DNA of 64,000 bases from Pseudomonadota bacterium (GCA_013112535.1 JABFGI010000002.1:248001-312000); one strand, 5' to 3'; shown: positions 45,802-56,307, numbered from the stretch's first letter. Made by a program: numbers and translations. Notes: a model not told the origin generated them from the sequence alone.

Positions 45802-48800
45802 CTATTCGTTGTCATTCATTTCTTTTAAGGATCTAGGGTGAGCGATACCATAACCTTGTGCATAATTAACGCCTATACCTTTTAAAATTTGTTTAATTGA
45901 ATTATTTTCAACAAATTCTGCGATAGTTTGTTTATTTAATGCACGTCCAATTTCATGGATAGATTTTACTATAGCTAAATCACCTTGTTCATTTTCAATA
46001 TCCCTGACAAATGCGCCATCAATTTTAAGGAAATCAACCGGCAATGCTTTTAAATAAGCAAATGAAGAAAGACCACTTCCAAAATCATCCAGCGCAAACA
46101 GACACCCTTCTGTTTTTAATGTATTGATAAAATGATTTGCACTACTCAGGTTTGCTATTGCAGCAGTTTCTGTTATTTCAAAACAAATTTTGTTTGCAGG
46201 GATATTATAATTATTCAGTTTCTTGATAATGCATTGCAGTACTTCTGGATCGACTAATGAAGCACCGGATAAATTGATAGAAAACAAGAAAAGCTTATTT
46301 AGAAATTCAATATTTTCACTAAGCCAACTAAACGCCATATTAACCACATGCTTATCAAGAGTGGCAATAAGATTATATCGTTCAGCAACAGGGATAAAAA
46401 CATCAGGAGTTATGATGTTACCTTGCTCATCCTCCATTCGAATTAGAATTTCTCCATGCTCTCCTTGATTCGGAGTAGTCCCTAATGCAGTAATGGCTTG
46501 ATAATAAAGTCTAAATCTATCTTCATCGAACGCATTTTGAATTCGATTATGCCACATCATCTCATTACGTCGATTTTCTAATTCGGCATCACCCTTCTGG
46601 TGTATATGAATTCTATCGCGACCTTTATCTTTAGCGGTATAACAGGCATTATCTGCCGTCATTAAGATATCGGAAATACTGATTGAACTGGCATCAATAC
46701 TAACCATGCCGATACTGACACCAACTTTAAAAACCTGCTCATCCCAATAAAAAATATAATCTCTAACAGTCTGTTTTATTTTATTAGCGACCTCATTCGC
46801 TTTATCAAGTGAACAGTGTTCCATTAAAAGACCAAATTCGTCACCGCCGATTCTGGCTAAACTGTCTCGATGACGTATTTTCTTACTTAACAATTCACTT
46901 AATTGTTGCAACAAATTATCGCCGGCAACATGGCCACAAGTATCATTAATAATTTTAAAGCGATCCAGATCCATATAGCATAAAACATGCGTCGCATTTT
47001 CAGCATACGCCGTTCGCAATGATCGTTCCAGACGACTTTCAAACTCGTGCCGATTAATCAGCCCCGTCAGGCCATCATGCGTTGCCTCGTGCACAAGCTT
47101 ATCTGACAAGACGCGTTCTTCAGTAATGTCTTCACAAACAACAAATATTGTTTTTTCCTGATCTGTATCACTAAAGACGCGAGCCGAAACCCTAAGCCAC
47201 AATTTAGCACCATCTTTTTTTGATGCTTGCATTTTCCAGCGATGAACAGCATCCGGTTTTCTAATACACTCTTGAATATTATGTGTTACAAGATGTTGTT
47301 GACTGGCTTCCATGAAATAAAAAAATGACTTACCTATCATTTCTGATGAGGTATAACCTAATTCATTCGCGCCAAAGTTATTAACATCTAATACGATAGA
47401 ACTCGTATCGACAGTGAAAAACATACAGGGATTTTCATCAAAAAGCGTTCTAAATTTTTGCTCGTTAACCTGTAATGATTGTTGCGCTTCTTCACGTCTT
47501 AATCTATTTGTTATTGAGTCTATTCCGAACGATATATTTTCAGCCAGACTGATTAATAATTTTAATTCATCATCATCAAATACATAAACCTCAGAGGAAT
47601 AAATATTGACAGCACCAAACGATTTTCCATCTACTATTAAGGGAAGTGAAATTGTTGAACCATAACCACGCCGCAATGCTGCTTCACGCCAATCGATGTT
47701 GAGTGTGTCGGTTTTAATATTTCGTATCACTTTATGTTCTTGTGTGAGAATTGCTTCCGTTATCGGGCAATAATATTTACCTCTCTGCCACGAAATATTG
47801 CAGTCCAGGTAATTATTTTCAAAACCTGCTTTCGCCAGAGGGACTATTGTTTTGTCTTTATCTGATTCTGCAAAACCTACCCATGCTAAGCGATAACCGC
47901 CAGTCTCAACAATAATGCTGCATACCTGATCCAGTAATTCCTGAATATCTGTGGCATGGAACAAGGTATCATTACACTGATTTACAACTTCAAGAGCCCG
48001 ATGGTAGCGTTGTAAAGCAATTTCAGATCGTTTACTTTCAGTAATATCTTCTATATGTGCAATGGCATAAACATTCTGCTTAACTTCGCTTTTAACAGCT
48101 GACACTTTCAATCTACACCAGATTTCATGACCTAGTTTATGAATATATTTTTTTTCATAGTGATAACTATCGACATCACCATTCATTAATGCTTTGACGT
48201 TCTCTAAACTCTTTTCTACATAATCAGGGTGCGTGAGTGCCGTAAGATTTTTACCGACAATTTCTTCCGGCATATAACCAATAATATTTTTGGAATGAGC
48301 ATTGACTTTCAGTACAAGTCCGGAGCTATCAATCAAGGCCACTCCCATTGGCGCATCACCAAAGGCACTACGAAACAGGGCTTCACTGTCACGCAACTCG
48401 GTTAATGCACGCATTCGTTCAATAATAATACTGGCAAGAAAACCTGCCGTTTCAAGGTGTTCTATATCATGTCTACCTGGAATTGACTTGCGAGGTAAGG
48501 TAATTGAAAAACTACCCAACACATCATCGTTCTCTGAGAAAAATGGCATTGACCAATATGCATATATTTCATTTTCTAAAGCAAAATCGACATGATCCTT
48601 CCATAGCTCACTGGAAGACACATCATTTACCATTACTTTTTCGCCTCGATATACTGCGATAGCACAACAGGGATTATTTTCCCCGGCAATAAAACCTTCA
48701 AATGCATTAACTACAACCTCAGATAAACTCGGCGCCGCAGCAACGCATAACTTCTTATCTTCTTTATTCAATAATAAGATTGATGCCTTTCCTCCAGAAG

Positions 48801-50175
48801 GTGCCACTGATTCAAACATTAAACAAAGATTGTTTAATATTTCCTGTTGAGGAATTCCGGTAACGATTTGTTCAAGTATCTTACGCTGAGCTTCTTGTAA
48901 ATATTCAAAATGAACCCGTTCCGTTATATCCTGGAGCTGATTAGCAAGATACTTTGGTTTTCCTGCTTCGTCGTAAATCAAATAAACGTTTATATCAACC
49001 AGAATATAATGACCATCTTCATGTTTAAAACGACGGTTCTGCCTGTAATGATCAACTTCACCTGAAATTAATTGACGTAGACTTTCAGCGCTAAGCTCCA
49101 GTTCTTCAGGGTGAACTAATTCCCTGATGTTTTTCTTTAATATCTCTTCCTCTTTATAACCGAATATGTCATAGAATACTTTGTTAACCTGAAGGATATT
49201 GCCTTCAATATCTGCTATACCCATGCATATAGGACTATATTCGACAAAGCTACGAAAACGCCCTTCACTTTCTATTAACTTTCTTTCTGTTCGTCTGCGG
49301 TCAGTAATATCTATTAATATTGCTTGAATGGCTTTTGTACCATTCCAGTCAACAGTGGTCACATGACTTTCAAACCAGAACTCAGAACCATCTTTGCGTT
49401 TGCCCTTGCATTCATAAGTAGTGGGGACATTCTCACCCTGCATTCTTGCTGTTTTATAACCCTCTATTCTTTGCTGTTCTTCTTTAGCCCAAAAAGAATT
49501 TAATAATGAATCAAGCTTAAGAATCTCTTCCGGAGTATCGTAACCAAAAATGTCTGCACACATCTGATTTGCAAAGAGCGGTTTGAAATCTACATGAACC
49601 AAAATACCCTGACGTGAACTTTCAACAAGGTTCCGAATTCTTTGTTCACTTTCTTTAAGACTGCGCTCGGCATTGACACGATCGGTGATATCCCGGATAA
49701 ATGCAGTAAACAACCGTTGATTTTCATATACGGTTTCAGTTAATGACAGTTCAACAGGAAACTCCTCACCATTCGCTCGCATAGCAGTAATTTCTATTTG
49801 CTTACCGAGAATCTTTGCATTCCCCGTATCCAGGTAATGAGTTAAGGCTTCTTTATGTTTCTTCCGAAAAGAAGGTGGGACTATAATTTCTGAAATATTT
49901 TTACCGAGGACATCAGACGCTGAATAGGCAAAAATCTTTTCGGCGGAAGGGTTGAATGACAAAATTTCACCTTTGGCATTTATGGTAATAATTCCATCCA
50001 AAGCTGATTCCAGTGCGAATCTTTTTATTTTTTCATTATATTTTGATGATAACTTGCTAAGGCTGGAAGATTCTTCTGGACTTGTCGAAACAGAACTATC
50101 AGGAAGATCGAGAGAATTATCGTCCGACATCTGCGACGATAACATACATTTATGCTTGTTTTTTTTCTGCATCAT
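45802..50175 (-). CDS. Multi-PAS/GAF GGDEF-EAL sensor protein
   Basis: This 1457-residue soluble sensor has no clear membrane segment. Approximate order: PAS 50-170, PAS 178-300, PAS 305-425, GAF 430-595 (ending before a helix with LRDSEALFR), PAS 600-725, GAF 740-900, PAS 910-1030, GGDEF 1035-1195, EAL 1205-1455. The GGDEF site RIGGDEFGLLME is intact, with YMDLDRFKIINDTCGHVAGD. In the EAL domain the signature reads EILIRM, but INLSGASL, FEITETAAIA and DDFGSGLSSFAYLKALPVDFLKID are present, so activity is possible though uncertain. Five PAS and two GAF domains imply integration of several small-molecule or redox inputs. It is followed by a terminator. Confidence 0.93.
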   Translation of the reverse strand: MMQKKNKHKCMLSSQMSDDNSLDLPDSSVSTSPEESSSLSKLSSKYNEKIKRFALESALDGIITINAKGEILSFNPSAEKIFAYSASDVLGKNISEIIVPPSFRKKHKEALTHYLDTGNAKILGKQIEITAMRANGEEFPVELSLTETVYENQRLFTAFIRDITDRVNAERSLKESEQRIRNLVESSRQGILVHVDFKPLFANQMCADIFGYDTPEEILKLDSLLNSFWAKEEQQRIEGYKTARMQGENVPTTYECKGKRKDGSEFWFESHVTTVDWNGTKAIQAILIDITDRRRTERKLIESEGRFRSFVEYSPICMGIADIEGNILQVNKVFYDIFGYKEEEILKKNIRELVHPEELELSAESLRQLISGEVDHYRQNRRFKHEDGHYILVDINVYLIYDEAGKPKYLANQLQDITERVHFEYLQEAQRKILEQIVTGIPQQEILNNLCLMFESVAPSGGKASILLLNKEDKKLCVAAAPSLSEVVVNAFEGFIAGENNPCCAIAVYRGEKVMVNDVSSSELWKDHVDFALENEIYAYWSMPFFSENDDVLGSFSITLPRKSIPGRHDIEHLETAGFLASIIIERMRALTELRDSEALFRSAFGDAPMGVALIDSSGLVLKVNAHSKNIIGYMPEEIVGKNLTALTHPDYVEKSLENVKALMNGDVDSYHYEKKYIHKLGHEIWCRLKVSAVKSEVKQNVYAIAHIEDITESKRSEIALQRYHRALEVVNQCNDTLFHATDIQELLDQVCSIIVETGGYRLAWVGFAESDKDKTIVPLAKAGFENNYLDCNISWQRGKYYCPITEAILTQEHKVIRNIKTDTLNIDWREAALRRGYGSTISLPLIVDGKSFGAVNIYSSEVYVFDDDELKLLISLAENISFGIDSITNRLRREEAQQSLQVNEQKFRTLFDENPCMFFTVDTSSIVLDVNNFGANELGYTSSEMIGKSFFYFMEASQQHLVTHNIQECIRKPDAVHRWKMQASKKDGAKLWLRVSARVFSDTDQEKTIFVVCEDITEERVLSDKLVHEATHDGLTGLINRHEFESRLERSLRTAYAENATHVLCYMDLDRFKIINDTCGHVAGDNLLQQLSELLSKKIRHRDSLARIGGDEFGLLMEHCSLDKANEVANKIKQTVRDYIFYWDEQVFKVGVSIGMVSIDASSISISDILMTADNACYTAKDKGRDRIHIHQKGDAELENRRNEMMWHNRIQNAFDEDRFRLYYQAITALGTTPNQGEHGEILIRMEDEQGNIITPDVFIPVAERYNLIATLDKHVVNMAFSWLSENIEFLNKLFLFSINLSGASLVDPEVLQCIIKKLNNYNIPANKICFEITETAAIANLSSANHFINTLKTEGCLFALDDFGSGLSSFAYLKALPVDFLKIDGAFVRDIENEQGDLAIVKSIHEIGRALNKQTIAEFVENNSIKQILKGIGVNYAQGYGIAHPRSLKEMNDNE

Positions 50176-50525
50176 AAATATTGATGTAAAGCCCCATACT
50201 CTATGAAGCTAAAATCTGTACTAAATAATCAGTCTTATTATCTTATTTGTTTTTACAAAAGAATCCTTTCTCCTTATTCATAAACGGCTAAATCTTCTAA
50301 AACCTTATTTATATTGTTCCCAATTAAAAAATTCGAGCCAACATTTTGTCACTAATACACGACAAGTCATGATGCCACAAACATATACTTATATCTAATT
50401 TAAAAAATAGCTGTTATTACAACAACTTACAAAGATGCCTCGCTAAATCTTTTTTTACTATTTCTCATTTCAAAATAGCTTCATTTTATGTGCCAGCAAT
50501 TGACCTTTGAGTTATATCCATACAT
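50176..50525. other. Gap upstream of the multi-PAS gene
   Basis: This 350-bp AT-rich stretch contains no gene that I can support. It should carry the promoter of the minus-strand multi-PAS gene near its left side. No palindromic regulator site was recognised. Confidence 0.5.
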
Positions 50526-50556
50526 AAAAAAAGGGCATCAAATGATGCCCTTTTTT
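50526..50556 (-). terminator. Bidirectional-looking terminator after the DUF992 gene
   Basis: AAAAAAAGGGCATCA pairs with TGATGCCCTTTTTT around an AA loop, giving a very stable hairpin with T-runs in both reading directions. It lies about 22 bp beyond the stop codon of the DUF992 gene. Confidence 0.88.
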
Positions 50557-50578
50557 AAATAACTAAGTTTTAGCTAAA

Positions 50579-51076
50579 TCATTTTGCAGCTTCGATATAT
50601 AGAAAGCTCAAACCACCTGAAGCACCTAAACCAGTACTGGTTTCCAAAGCTAATGGCTGTAAGCTGAAGCTGTCATTACTTCCACCAACCAGTGCCTTAG
50701 CTCCCAAACCAACGCCTGCTGCTGCATTTAATTCAGCACCAACATATTTACCGGCTAAAGCATGACTATTTGCACTTACATCATTACTTGCTGCGAAAAC
50801 CGCAAAATGCATTTTTTCATCTGTTTTGAAACTCAAGTCCAGACCAAGACCAATACCGGTTTCACCCTTGTATTTTTCGACTGTACCTGCGTTGTCAAAT
50901 TGACATTCAACGTCAGCGGTTGAACGTATAATTAAATTAACACGTGAACCAGGAACAACGTTGCATTTAAGGACGCCTAGTTGCACGCCATGATTATCAG
51001 CCATTGCCACTTGACTACAAGCTAAAACGATAGCACCACAAAATAGATGAGAAATTCTTTTGATTATTGTATTCAT
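50579..51076 (-). CDS. DUF992 family secreted protein
   Basis: This 165-residue protein has a signal peptide (hydrophobic about 10-25, cleavage after AMA). The DUF992 pattern is GVLKCNVVPGSRVNLIIRSTADVECQF followed by KYKGETGIGLGLDLSFKTDE, AGKYVGAELNAAAGVGLGAKALVGG and a C-terminal LYIEAAK. It is Gly/Ala-rich and predicted beta-structured, likely periplasmic or outer-membrane associated. The two cysteines (KCN and ECQF) could form a disulfide. Function is unknown. It stands alone with its own terminator, and AAGGAA precedes the ATG. Confidence 0.85.
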   Translation of the reverse strand: MNTIIKRISHLFCGAIVLACSQVAMADNHGVQLGVLKCNVVPGSRVNLIIRSTADVECQFDNAGTVEKYKGETGIGLGLDLSFKTDEKMHFAVFAASNDVSANSHALAGKYVGAELNAAAGVGLGAKALVGGSNDSFSLQPLALETSTGLGASGGLSFLYIEAAK

Positions 51077-51174
51077 GCTTAATTTTTCCTTAATTTAAAT
51101 TATAAAACCTGTTCATTATATAAACATGGAGATATTAATATAGAGGCATATATCACTTTTTTATCAAATTTACC

Positions 51175-52320
51175 CTAATTTTCCAAACCGTACCACGCAA
51201 TAATGACACCAACTGCGCTCAGTATAGCCGCGAATATAAACGTTTGCATAGACCCGGCAAAATCCCATAAATAACCACTCACAAGACTTCCCAATGCCAA
51301 ACCGGCACCGAAACTGACGCTGCTATAGAGTGCTTGCCCCCGGCCCTGATGTTCCCCTTTAAACTCCCTGTGAACATATTGAATGGCTACAGCATGGTAA
51401 ATACCAAACGTTGCAGCATGAAGACATTGTGCAAAAAGTAAGATAAAAACATTTTCTACAAATAAGGCGATCAATAACCAACGAGCAGACGCCAATACCA
51501 GAACCAGAATCATCAGCTTACGTAAACCAAAACGTCCAATGACTCGATGCATAAAAACATAAATGAACACCTCCGCCAAAACACCTAATGCCCAGGCCGT
51601 TCCTATAAAACTATTCGAATATTGATGTTCTTCCAGATAAATAGAAAAAAAAGTGTAATAAGGACCATGTCCAGCTTGTACCAGGAAACAGACAATCATC
51701 AATACAATGACATGCCGTTTGAATAGAATAGAACGGAATGAAGCACCGCCAGAATCTTCATGAGTCGCAGACATTTCTGGCAGGGATAAACTATGCAACC
51801 AGACCAAAAGCATAGAAATAATGATTATCGGCAGTAAATACGCAATCGCGTGTTGATCGAAAAACTGACCTAAGGCAAGAACTGCAATAATAAAACTAAT
51901 CGATCCCCAGATTCGCACAACGGTGTAACTGTCACTTTCTTCACCTAAGTGAGACAACGTCACTCCCTCAATTTGTGGTAACGCTGCACTCCAGAATATG
52001 GAAAAGATAAAAAGAATAATAAAAAGAGACCAGAAATCCTGATAAAACAACACCAATGAAAACGACAACATAGAAAGTAGCGAGGTATAACGAATAACCT
52101 GTATTCGCCTGCCTGTATGATCAACAATCCAGCCCCAGATGAACGAAGAAAATATTTTTGTTACTACGACTATGGCTGACAAGATACCGATAGCCTCGGC
52201 GTTCATACCAATAGACTTCAAATAAAGTGACCAATACGGCATAAACGCGCCGATGGTTAAAAAGAACAGGAAGTAAAAACCGGACAGTCGCCAGTACGGC
52301 AAGCCGTCGACTTTAATCAT
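51175..52320 (-). CDS. MFS transporter, 3-phenylpropionate-permease-like
   Basis: This 381-residue inner-membrane carrier has about 12 helices. It belongs to the MFS_1-like/HcaT-like group: PYWRLSGFYFLFFLTIGAF at the start, FIWGWIVDHTGRR for the loop 2-3 motif, and a RxxxG-type loop at the second-half start (IGRFGLRKLMILVL). The substrate is not deducible; relatives are often annotated as phenylpropionate or nucleoside carriers. It starts 12 bp behind aroC and is probably cotranscribed with it, which does not by itself indicate a shikimate link. Confidence 0.85.
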   Translation of the reverse strand: MIKVDGLPYWRLSGFYFLFFLTIGAFMPYWSLYLKSIGMNAEAIGILSAIVVVTKIFSSFIWGWIVDHTGRRIQVIRYTSLLSMLSFSLVLFYQDFWSLFIILFIFSIFWSAALPQIEGVTLSHLGEESDSYTVVRIWGSISFIIAVLALGQFFDQHAIAYLLPIIIISMLLVWLHSLSLPEMSATHEDSGGASFRSILFKRHVIVLMIVCFLVQAGHGPYYTFFSIYLEEHQYSNSFIGTAWALGVLAEVFIYVFMHRVIGRFGLRKLMILVLVLASARWLLIALFVENVFILLFAQCLHAATFGIYHAVAIQYVHREFKGEHQGRGQALYSSVSFGAGLALGSLVSGYLWDFAGSMQTFIFAAILSAVGVIIAWYGLEN

Positions 52321-52332
52321 AAGGGCTCTCTA

Positions 52333-53430
52333 TTAATTGCTTGCAGGTATCACAGGGGTAATAGAATTCACATCAGCATTCTGACCGCGATGGCGTAATA
52401 CATGATCCATTAATACCAATGCCAACATTGCTTCGGCAATAGGTGTTGCACGTATACCAACACAGGGATCATGACGTCCTTTAGTAACAACTTCGGCAGG
52501 CTGACCCGTTTTATCGATAGTATCTCCTGGCAAACGTATACTGGATGTCGGTTTAAATGCAATACTCACCAGAATATTCTGCCCTGAAGAAATGCCGCCT
52601 AAAATACCGCCAGCATTATTTCCGACAAACCCGCCGGGAGTCATTTCATCACGATGAACAGTGCCTTTCTGTTCGATAGATGTAAAACCGGCACCAATCT
52701 CAACACCTTTTGCAGCATTAATCCCCATCATCGCATGTGCAATATCAGCATCCAGACGATCAAAAATAGGTTCACCCAAACCTACCGGGACATTTTCAGC
52801 AACGACATTAATTCGAGCACCAATCGATTCACCTTCTTTACGAAGTGTATCCATATAGTCATCAAGTTCAACAATACGATCAGGATCCGGACAAAAAAAT
52901 GCATTATTTTCTACTTCATCCCAATCTTTATGCTCAATCTTTATTGGACCAATTTGTGATAGATAACCCCGGATTACAATATCAAATTTTTCTTTTAAAT
53001 ATTTCTTGGCAATCGCACCAGCGGCGACACGCATACATGTTTCGCGTGCAGATGATCGACCACCACCACGATAATCACGAATTCCGTACTTTTGTTGGTA
53101 GGTATAATCCGCGTGTCCCGGCCTGAACATCTCGGCAATATTGCCATAGTCTTTTGATTTTTGATCTTCATTCTCAATCAACAAACCAATTGGTGTTCCA
53201 GTTGTGCTGCCTTCAAAGACACCCGACATAATTTTCACTGTATCTGATTCTTTACGTTGCGTGACATGACGAGACTGACCTGGTTTACGACGGTCAAGGT
53301 CGTGCTGCATATCTGCTTCCGTTAACGCCATCCCCGGTGGGCAGCCATCAACAATGCATACGTATCCCGGCCCATGGCTTTCGCCGGCACTGGTAACTGT
53401 AAATAATTTTCCGAATGTATTTCCTGACAT
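52333..53430 (-). CDS. aroC: Chorismate synthase
   Basis: This 365-residue FMN-dependent enzyme converts EPSP to chorismate, the last common step of aromatic biosynthesis. Signatures are [18 protein letters not shown] near residue 16, [29 protein letters not shown] and [17 protein letters not shown], with the conserved [17 protein letters not shown] near the C-terminus. Length is standard. First gene of a two-gene unit with the MFS gene. Confidence 0.97.
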   Translation of the reverse strand: MSGNTFGKLFTVTSAGESHGPGYVCIVDGCPPGMALTEADMQHDLDRRKPGQSRHVTQRKESDTVKIMSGVFEGSTTGTPIGLLIENEDQKSKDYGNIAEMFRPGHADYTYQQKYGIRDYRGGGRSSARETCMRVAAGAIAKKYLKEKFDIVIRGYLSQIGPIKIEHKDWDEVENNAFFCPDPDRIVELDDYMDTLRKEGESIGARINVVAENVPVGLGEPIFDRLDADIAHAMMGINAAKGVEIGAGFTSIEQKGTVHRDEMTPGGFVGNNAGGILGGISSGQNILVSIAFKPTSSIRLPGDTIDKTGQPAEVVTKGRHDPCVGIRATPIAEAMLALVLMDHVLRHRGQNADVNSITPVIPASN

Positions 53431-53539
53431 GGCGCGCTATTGTATACGTTAACGCTTATGCCGTACATGGTTGAACTCTATTGACTATATTCGTTCCAAT
53501 AAACAACAAACTCCATTAAATAAACTTTAATGACTTGAG

Positions 53540-54055
53540 ATGATACGAATAATCCTGATTTTGCTTTTACTATTGCAACCTTTATCAATTAAGGCGGATG
53601 CGTTGAGCATGAGTCTGGTAAATCTTGCCAACGAAGAGGAAGCGTTGAGTAATCATATTGGTAAAGGTAACTGGGTTGTCATCAACACATGGAGTCCAAC
53701 GTGCAGTGCCTGTGTGGCTGAGTTACCACAAATTAGAAAGTTCATCGAACGAAATCCAGATATTTTTATGCTGGGAATCACCCTGGATTTTCCCAGTTTT
53801 GGATATGGTAAAATGGATATCCTGCAAGAATTCCTAAAAACAGAACCACTCGACTACCCCCTTTTTCTGGCAGACATCGAACAAGCTTCAGAAGTCATCG
53901 GGCGATGGCTGGTTGGTATTCCCTCAATGACGATTTTTCATCCCGACGGACGACCTTTAGTTACCTGGCCGGGTGTGGTTGAGATTGATGAAATAGAAAA
54001 ATATATTACGAATTATAAAGTAGAAAATGATCCATTGTCTGATGGGTTTGATTAG
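53540..54055 (+). CDS. TlpA/thioredoxin-like periplasmic protein
   Basis: This 171-residue protein has a signal sequence at about 1-20 (ending IKADA). The thioredoxin-fold part has NTWSPTCSACVAELP with active-site Cys55 and Cys58 (CSAC), and VGIPSMTIFHPDGRPL, which contains the cis-Pro-region motif. Likely a periplasmic thiol reductase or disulfide carrier. It is convergent with the SoxCD-like genes; whether it serves them or cytochrome c maturation cannot be decided. Confidence 0.85.
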   Translation: MIRIILILLLLLQPLSIKADALSMSLVNLANEEEALSNHIGKGNWVVINTWSPTCSACVAELPQIRKFIERNPDIFMLGITLDFPSFGYGKMDILQEFLKTEPLDYPLFLADIEQASEVIGRWLVGIPSMTIFHPDGRPLVTWPGVVEIDEIEKYITNYKVENDPLSDGFD

Positions 54056-54064
54056 AACGTTTTC

Positions 54065-54145
54065 GTCATTCCTGCTACAGACGGAAATCAAGTTAAAAAA
54101 AGAATATTTATAATTTGACTGTATTTACATGCACATGGAAATGAC
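54065..54145. repeat. Degenerate GTCATTCC...GGAAATGAC element
   Basis: The 81-bp gap segment starts GTCATTCCTGC and ends CATGGAAATGAC, so the termini are inverted repeats. It resembles the widespread small bacterial repeat with GTCATTCCCGC ends, in decayed form. The interior is AT-rich and non-coding. Confidence 0.4.
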
Positions 54146-54154
54146 AAAAAAGAA

Positions 54155-54712
54155 CTATTTCTTACTCTTCTCTTCTTCATAAACATTTATAAATCCATCT
54201 TCATTTGGCATTTTCACTTTCGCTAATGTCGATGCATTCATAACATCATCTTTACTGATGATGTTATTTAAATATAAAAGATAGGCTGTTAATGCATAAG
54301 TTTCATTGTTAGTTAATGATCCGGGAGCAGTCATCGGCATGGATCGCCTGACAACATCAAAGATGGTTGTTGCATAAGGCCAGTAGCTTCCTATTGTCTG
54401 TTCGGGGTATTCACTGCTTAATCCCATTTGCGCACCGGCTAACTGATCAGATGATGCACCAAGGCCATTTTCTCCATGACAAGCGATACATTTTTCCTGA
54501 TATAACTTTTCTCCTTCAACAACATTGCCTTTACCGTCAGGTAAACCTTCACCATCAGGAAAAACACTAATGTCCCATTTTTTAATTTCTTCAGGCGATA
54601 TGGTATGTCCGAGATGAGGACTATCTTGATTAGGACCAGCGTATAAGGAATTAATCCCAACCGCTATCAATACTGATGTCAGAATTATTTTTTGTCGTTT
54701 CATCATTTTCAT
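54155..54712 (-). CDS. Cytochrome c subunit of sulfite dehydrogenase (SoxD/SorB-like)
   Basis: The protein has a signal peptide (MKMMKRQKIILTSVLIAVG, ending LYA) and one class I haem c site, KCIACHGENGLG (C-x2-C-H). A likely distal Met lies in RRSMPMTAPGSLT. A short C-terminal tail is Lys-rich. The ATG at 54712 was chosen because it places basic residues directly before the signal core; an ATG at 54733 adds seven residues without improving it. Either start lies inside the 3' end of the soxC-like gene (about 60 bp overlap), so translation is coupled. It should accept electrons from the molybdenum subunit in the periplasm. Confidence 0.85.
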   Translation of the reverse strand: MKMMKRQKIILTSVLIAVGINSLYAGPNQDSPHLGHTISPEEIKKWDISVFPDGEGLPDGKGNVVEGEKLYQEKCIACHGENGLGASSDQLAGAQMGLSSEYPEQTIGSYWPYATTIFDVVRRSMPMTAPGSLTNNETYALTAYLLYLNNIISKDDVMNASTLAKVKMPNEDGFINVYEEEKSKK

Positions 54713-56015
54713 AAATGTGTGATACGAAACCATCCGTATCTATTTGCCAACGTGTTATTGCATTGTAATGAAAGAAACCATGTTTCCCTCTTTCTTTAAT
54801 TAATTTATTTCGATCAGGTTGAACATAACCGGTTTCATCTGTCGCGCGACTCATGATAACGGACTGTTTACCATTCCATTGCCAGGGTAATCGAAAACGG
54901 GTTAATGAACGATCAAGCACGGGTTGTTGTAATTCTGCTTCGGCCCAGGTTTTGCCACCATCGGCGGACACGTCTACTTTGCTAATCTTGCCTCTACCTG
55001 ACCAGGCTAGACCGGTAATTTGATACAGCCCTTTTTCTTTAAGCAGCATATGTGCTGACGGCGAAGTGATTAATGATTTTGCTTCCATAGGAAATGTAAA
55101 CATTCGTGATTTACCCGAAGGTTGCAACTCGGTGTATTTCGAAGTTTCATTACGCGCCATCACCGGACGATTTGTGACTTTTAAACGTCGCAACCATTTT
55201 ACATTTAATACCCCTTCCCAACCGGGGACAATCAACCGTAAGGGGTAACCATTTTCTGGTCTTATACGTTCACCATTTTGATAAAGCGCAAGAAAAGCAT
55301 CGTCCATCGCCTTTTCAATTGGAATGGACATTTGCATGGCAAAGGCATCGGCGCCCTCAGCAATAATCCATTTAGCATTTTTTCTTAGCCCAACTTCATT
55401 TAATAAAACCGAAAGCGGCACGCCCGTCCATTCACAACACGAGACCATGCCATTAAAGTAACCCGCTTCCGCCTGATGTGGCTGGCTATTCCAGCCCGCA
55501 TTACTATTACCACCACATTCAATAAAACAGGTTTTAGATTGCATCGGATAACGTAAGAGATCATCAATACTAAAAATTAAATCGTTCTTAACTAAACCGT
55601 GGATTAATAAGCGATGTTGCTTCGGATCAATTTGTGGCACGCCATTGTGATGCCGTTCGTAATGTAAACCATTTGGCGTAATAGTACCTTCCATCTTGTG
55701 TAATGGTGTCCATGATACGCCGTTACCGGTAACAACTTCATTAGGCGACGGGTATCGAAGAACATCATCCTCAAACTCTGATGGTAGTCCATAAGGTGAA
55801 AAGGCTTTTCCGGGTTGTTTCATCCAGGTTGGGTTTGCAGGATCAAATTCTTTTTTTGTTTCGGCTGTTGCTGAGGCTAATGTTGCTGTGGAAACAAGCG
55901 TCGAAATAGCACTAAACTGCAAGCCTTTTTTTAAAAACAGCCTGCGATCAAGCAGACCATTTCCGGCTACCTGATTCTTTTTCAATAACAGATCGTCATC
56001 ACGATCCTGGCTCAT
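54651..56015 (-). CDS. soxC: Sulfite dehydrogenase, molybdopterin subunit (SoxC-like)
   Basis: This 454-residue periplasmic oxidoreductase has a twin-arginine leader (DRRLFLKKG at 23-31, then a hydrophobic stretch ending about ASATA). Its N-terminal region PTWMKQPGKAFSPYGLPSEFE is typical of SoxC. The molybdenum-ligating Cys is Cys167 in CFIECGGNSNAGWN; WTGVPLSVLL and GYPLRLIVPGWEGVLNVKWL are conserved sulfite-oxidase blocks. The C-terminal dimerisation domain has SGRGKISKVDVSADGGKTW. It forms a two-gene unit with the cytochrome. No soxXYZAB genes are in this window, so it may oxidise sulfite alone or work with a Sox system elsewhere. Confidence 0.9.
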   Translation of the reverse strand: MSQDRDDDLLLKKNQVAGNGLLDRRLFLKKGLQFSAISTLVSTATLASATAETKKEFDPANPTWMKQPGKAFSPYGLPSEFEDDVLRYPSPNEVVTGNGVSWTPLHKMEGTITPNGLHYERHHNGVPQIDPKQHRLLIHGLVKNDLIFSIDDLLRYPMQSKTCFIECGGNSNAGWNSQPHQAEAGYFNGMVSCCEWTGVPLSVLLNEVGLRKNAKWIIAEGADAFAMQMSIPIEKAMDDAFLALYQNGERIRPENGYPLRLIVPGWEGVLNVKWLRRLKVTNRPVMARNETSKYTELQPSGKSRMFTFPMEAKSLITSPSAHMLLKEKGLYQITGLAWSGRGKISKVDVSADGGKTWAEAELQQPVLDRSLTRFRLPWQWNGKQSVIMSRATDETGYVQPDRNKLIKERGKHGFFHYNAITRWQIDTDGFVSHIYENDETTKNNSDISIDSGWD

Positions 56016-56307
56016 TCACCTGCTCCTTGAAATATGTCTAATATAAAACTTAAGGTAACCTTCTTTTAGTAGTATATACTTTGGATAAGTTTCAAACAGT
56101 TTAATCAAGTATTTTTTAAAAAATAAGTTATATAGCGTTTTTGTTCGAAAAAATTCTTTAATGATTTCTCCGTATTTCCGCCAAATTGAATACCTCTGTA
56201 AATATTAGATATTACAATCGATAGTATCTATACTTTAAAAAAATAATAACTAAAAGTTTAAACTTGAAAAATTATACTCCTCATAGCGATATGCTTTTGT
56301 CATTTTT

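Noticed and set aside
48302..48595. A 97-codon plus-strand frame inside the multi-PAS gene
   Set aside because: Shadow of a conserved GAF/PAS coding region; no RBS or domain.
50526..50556. A small structured ncRNA
   Set aside because: The hairpin with flanking A and T runs is fully explained as an intrinsic terminator behind the DUF992 gene.
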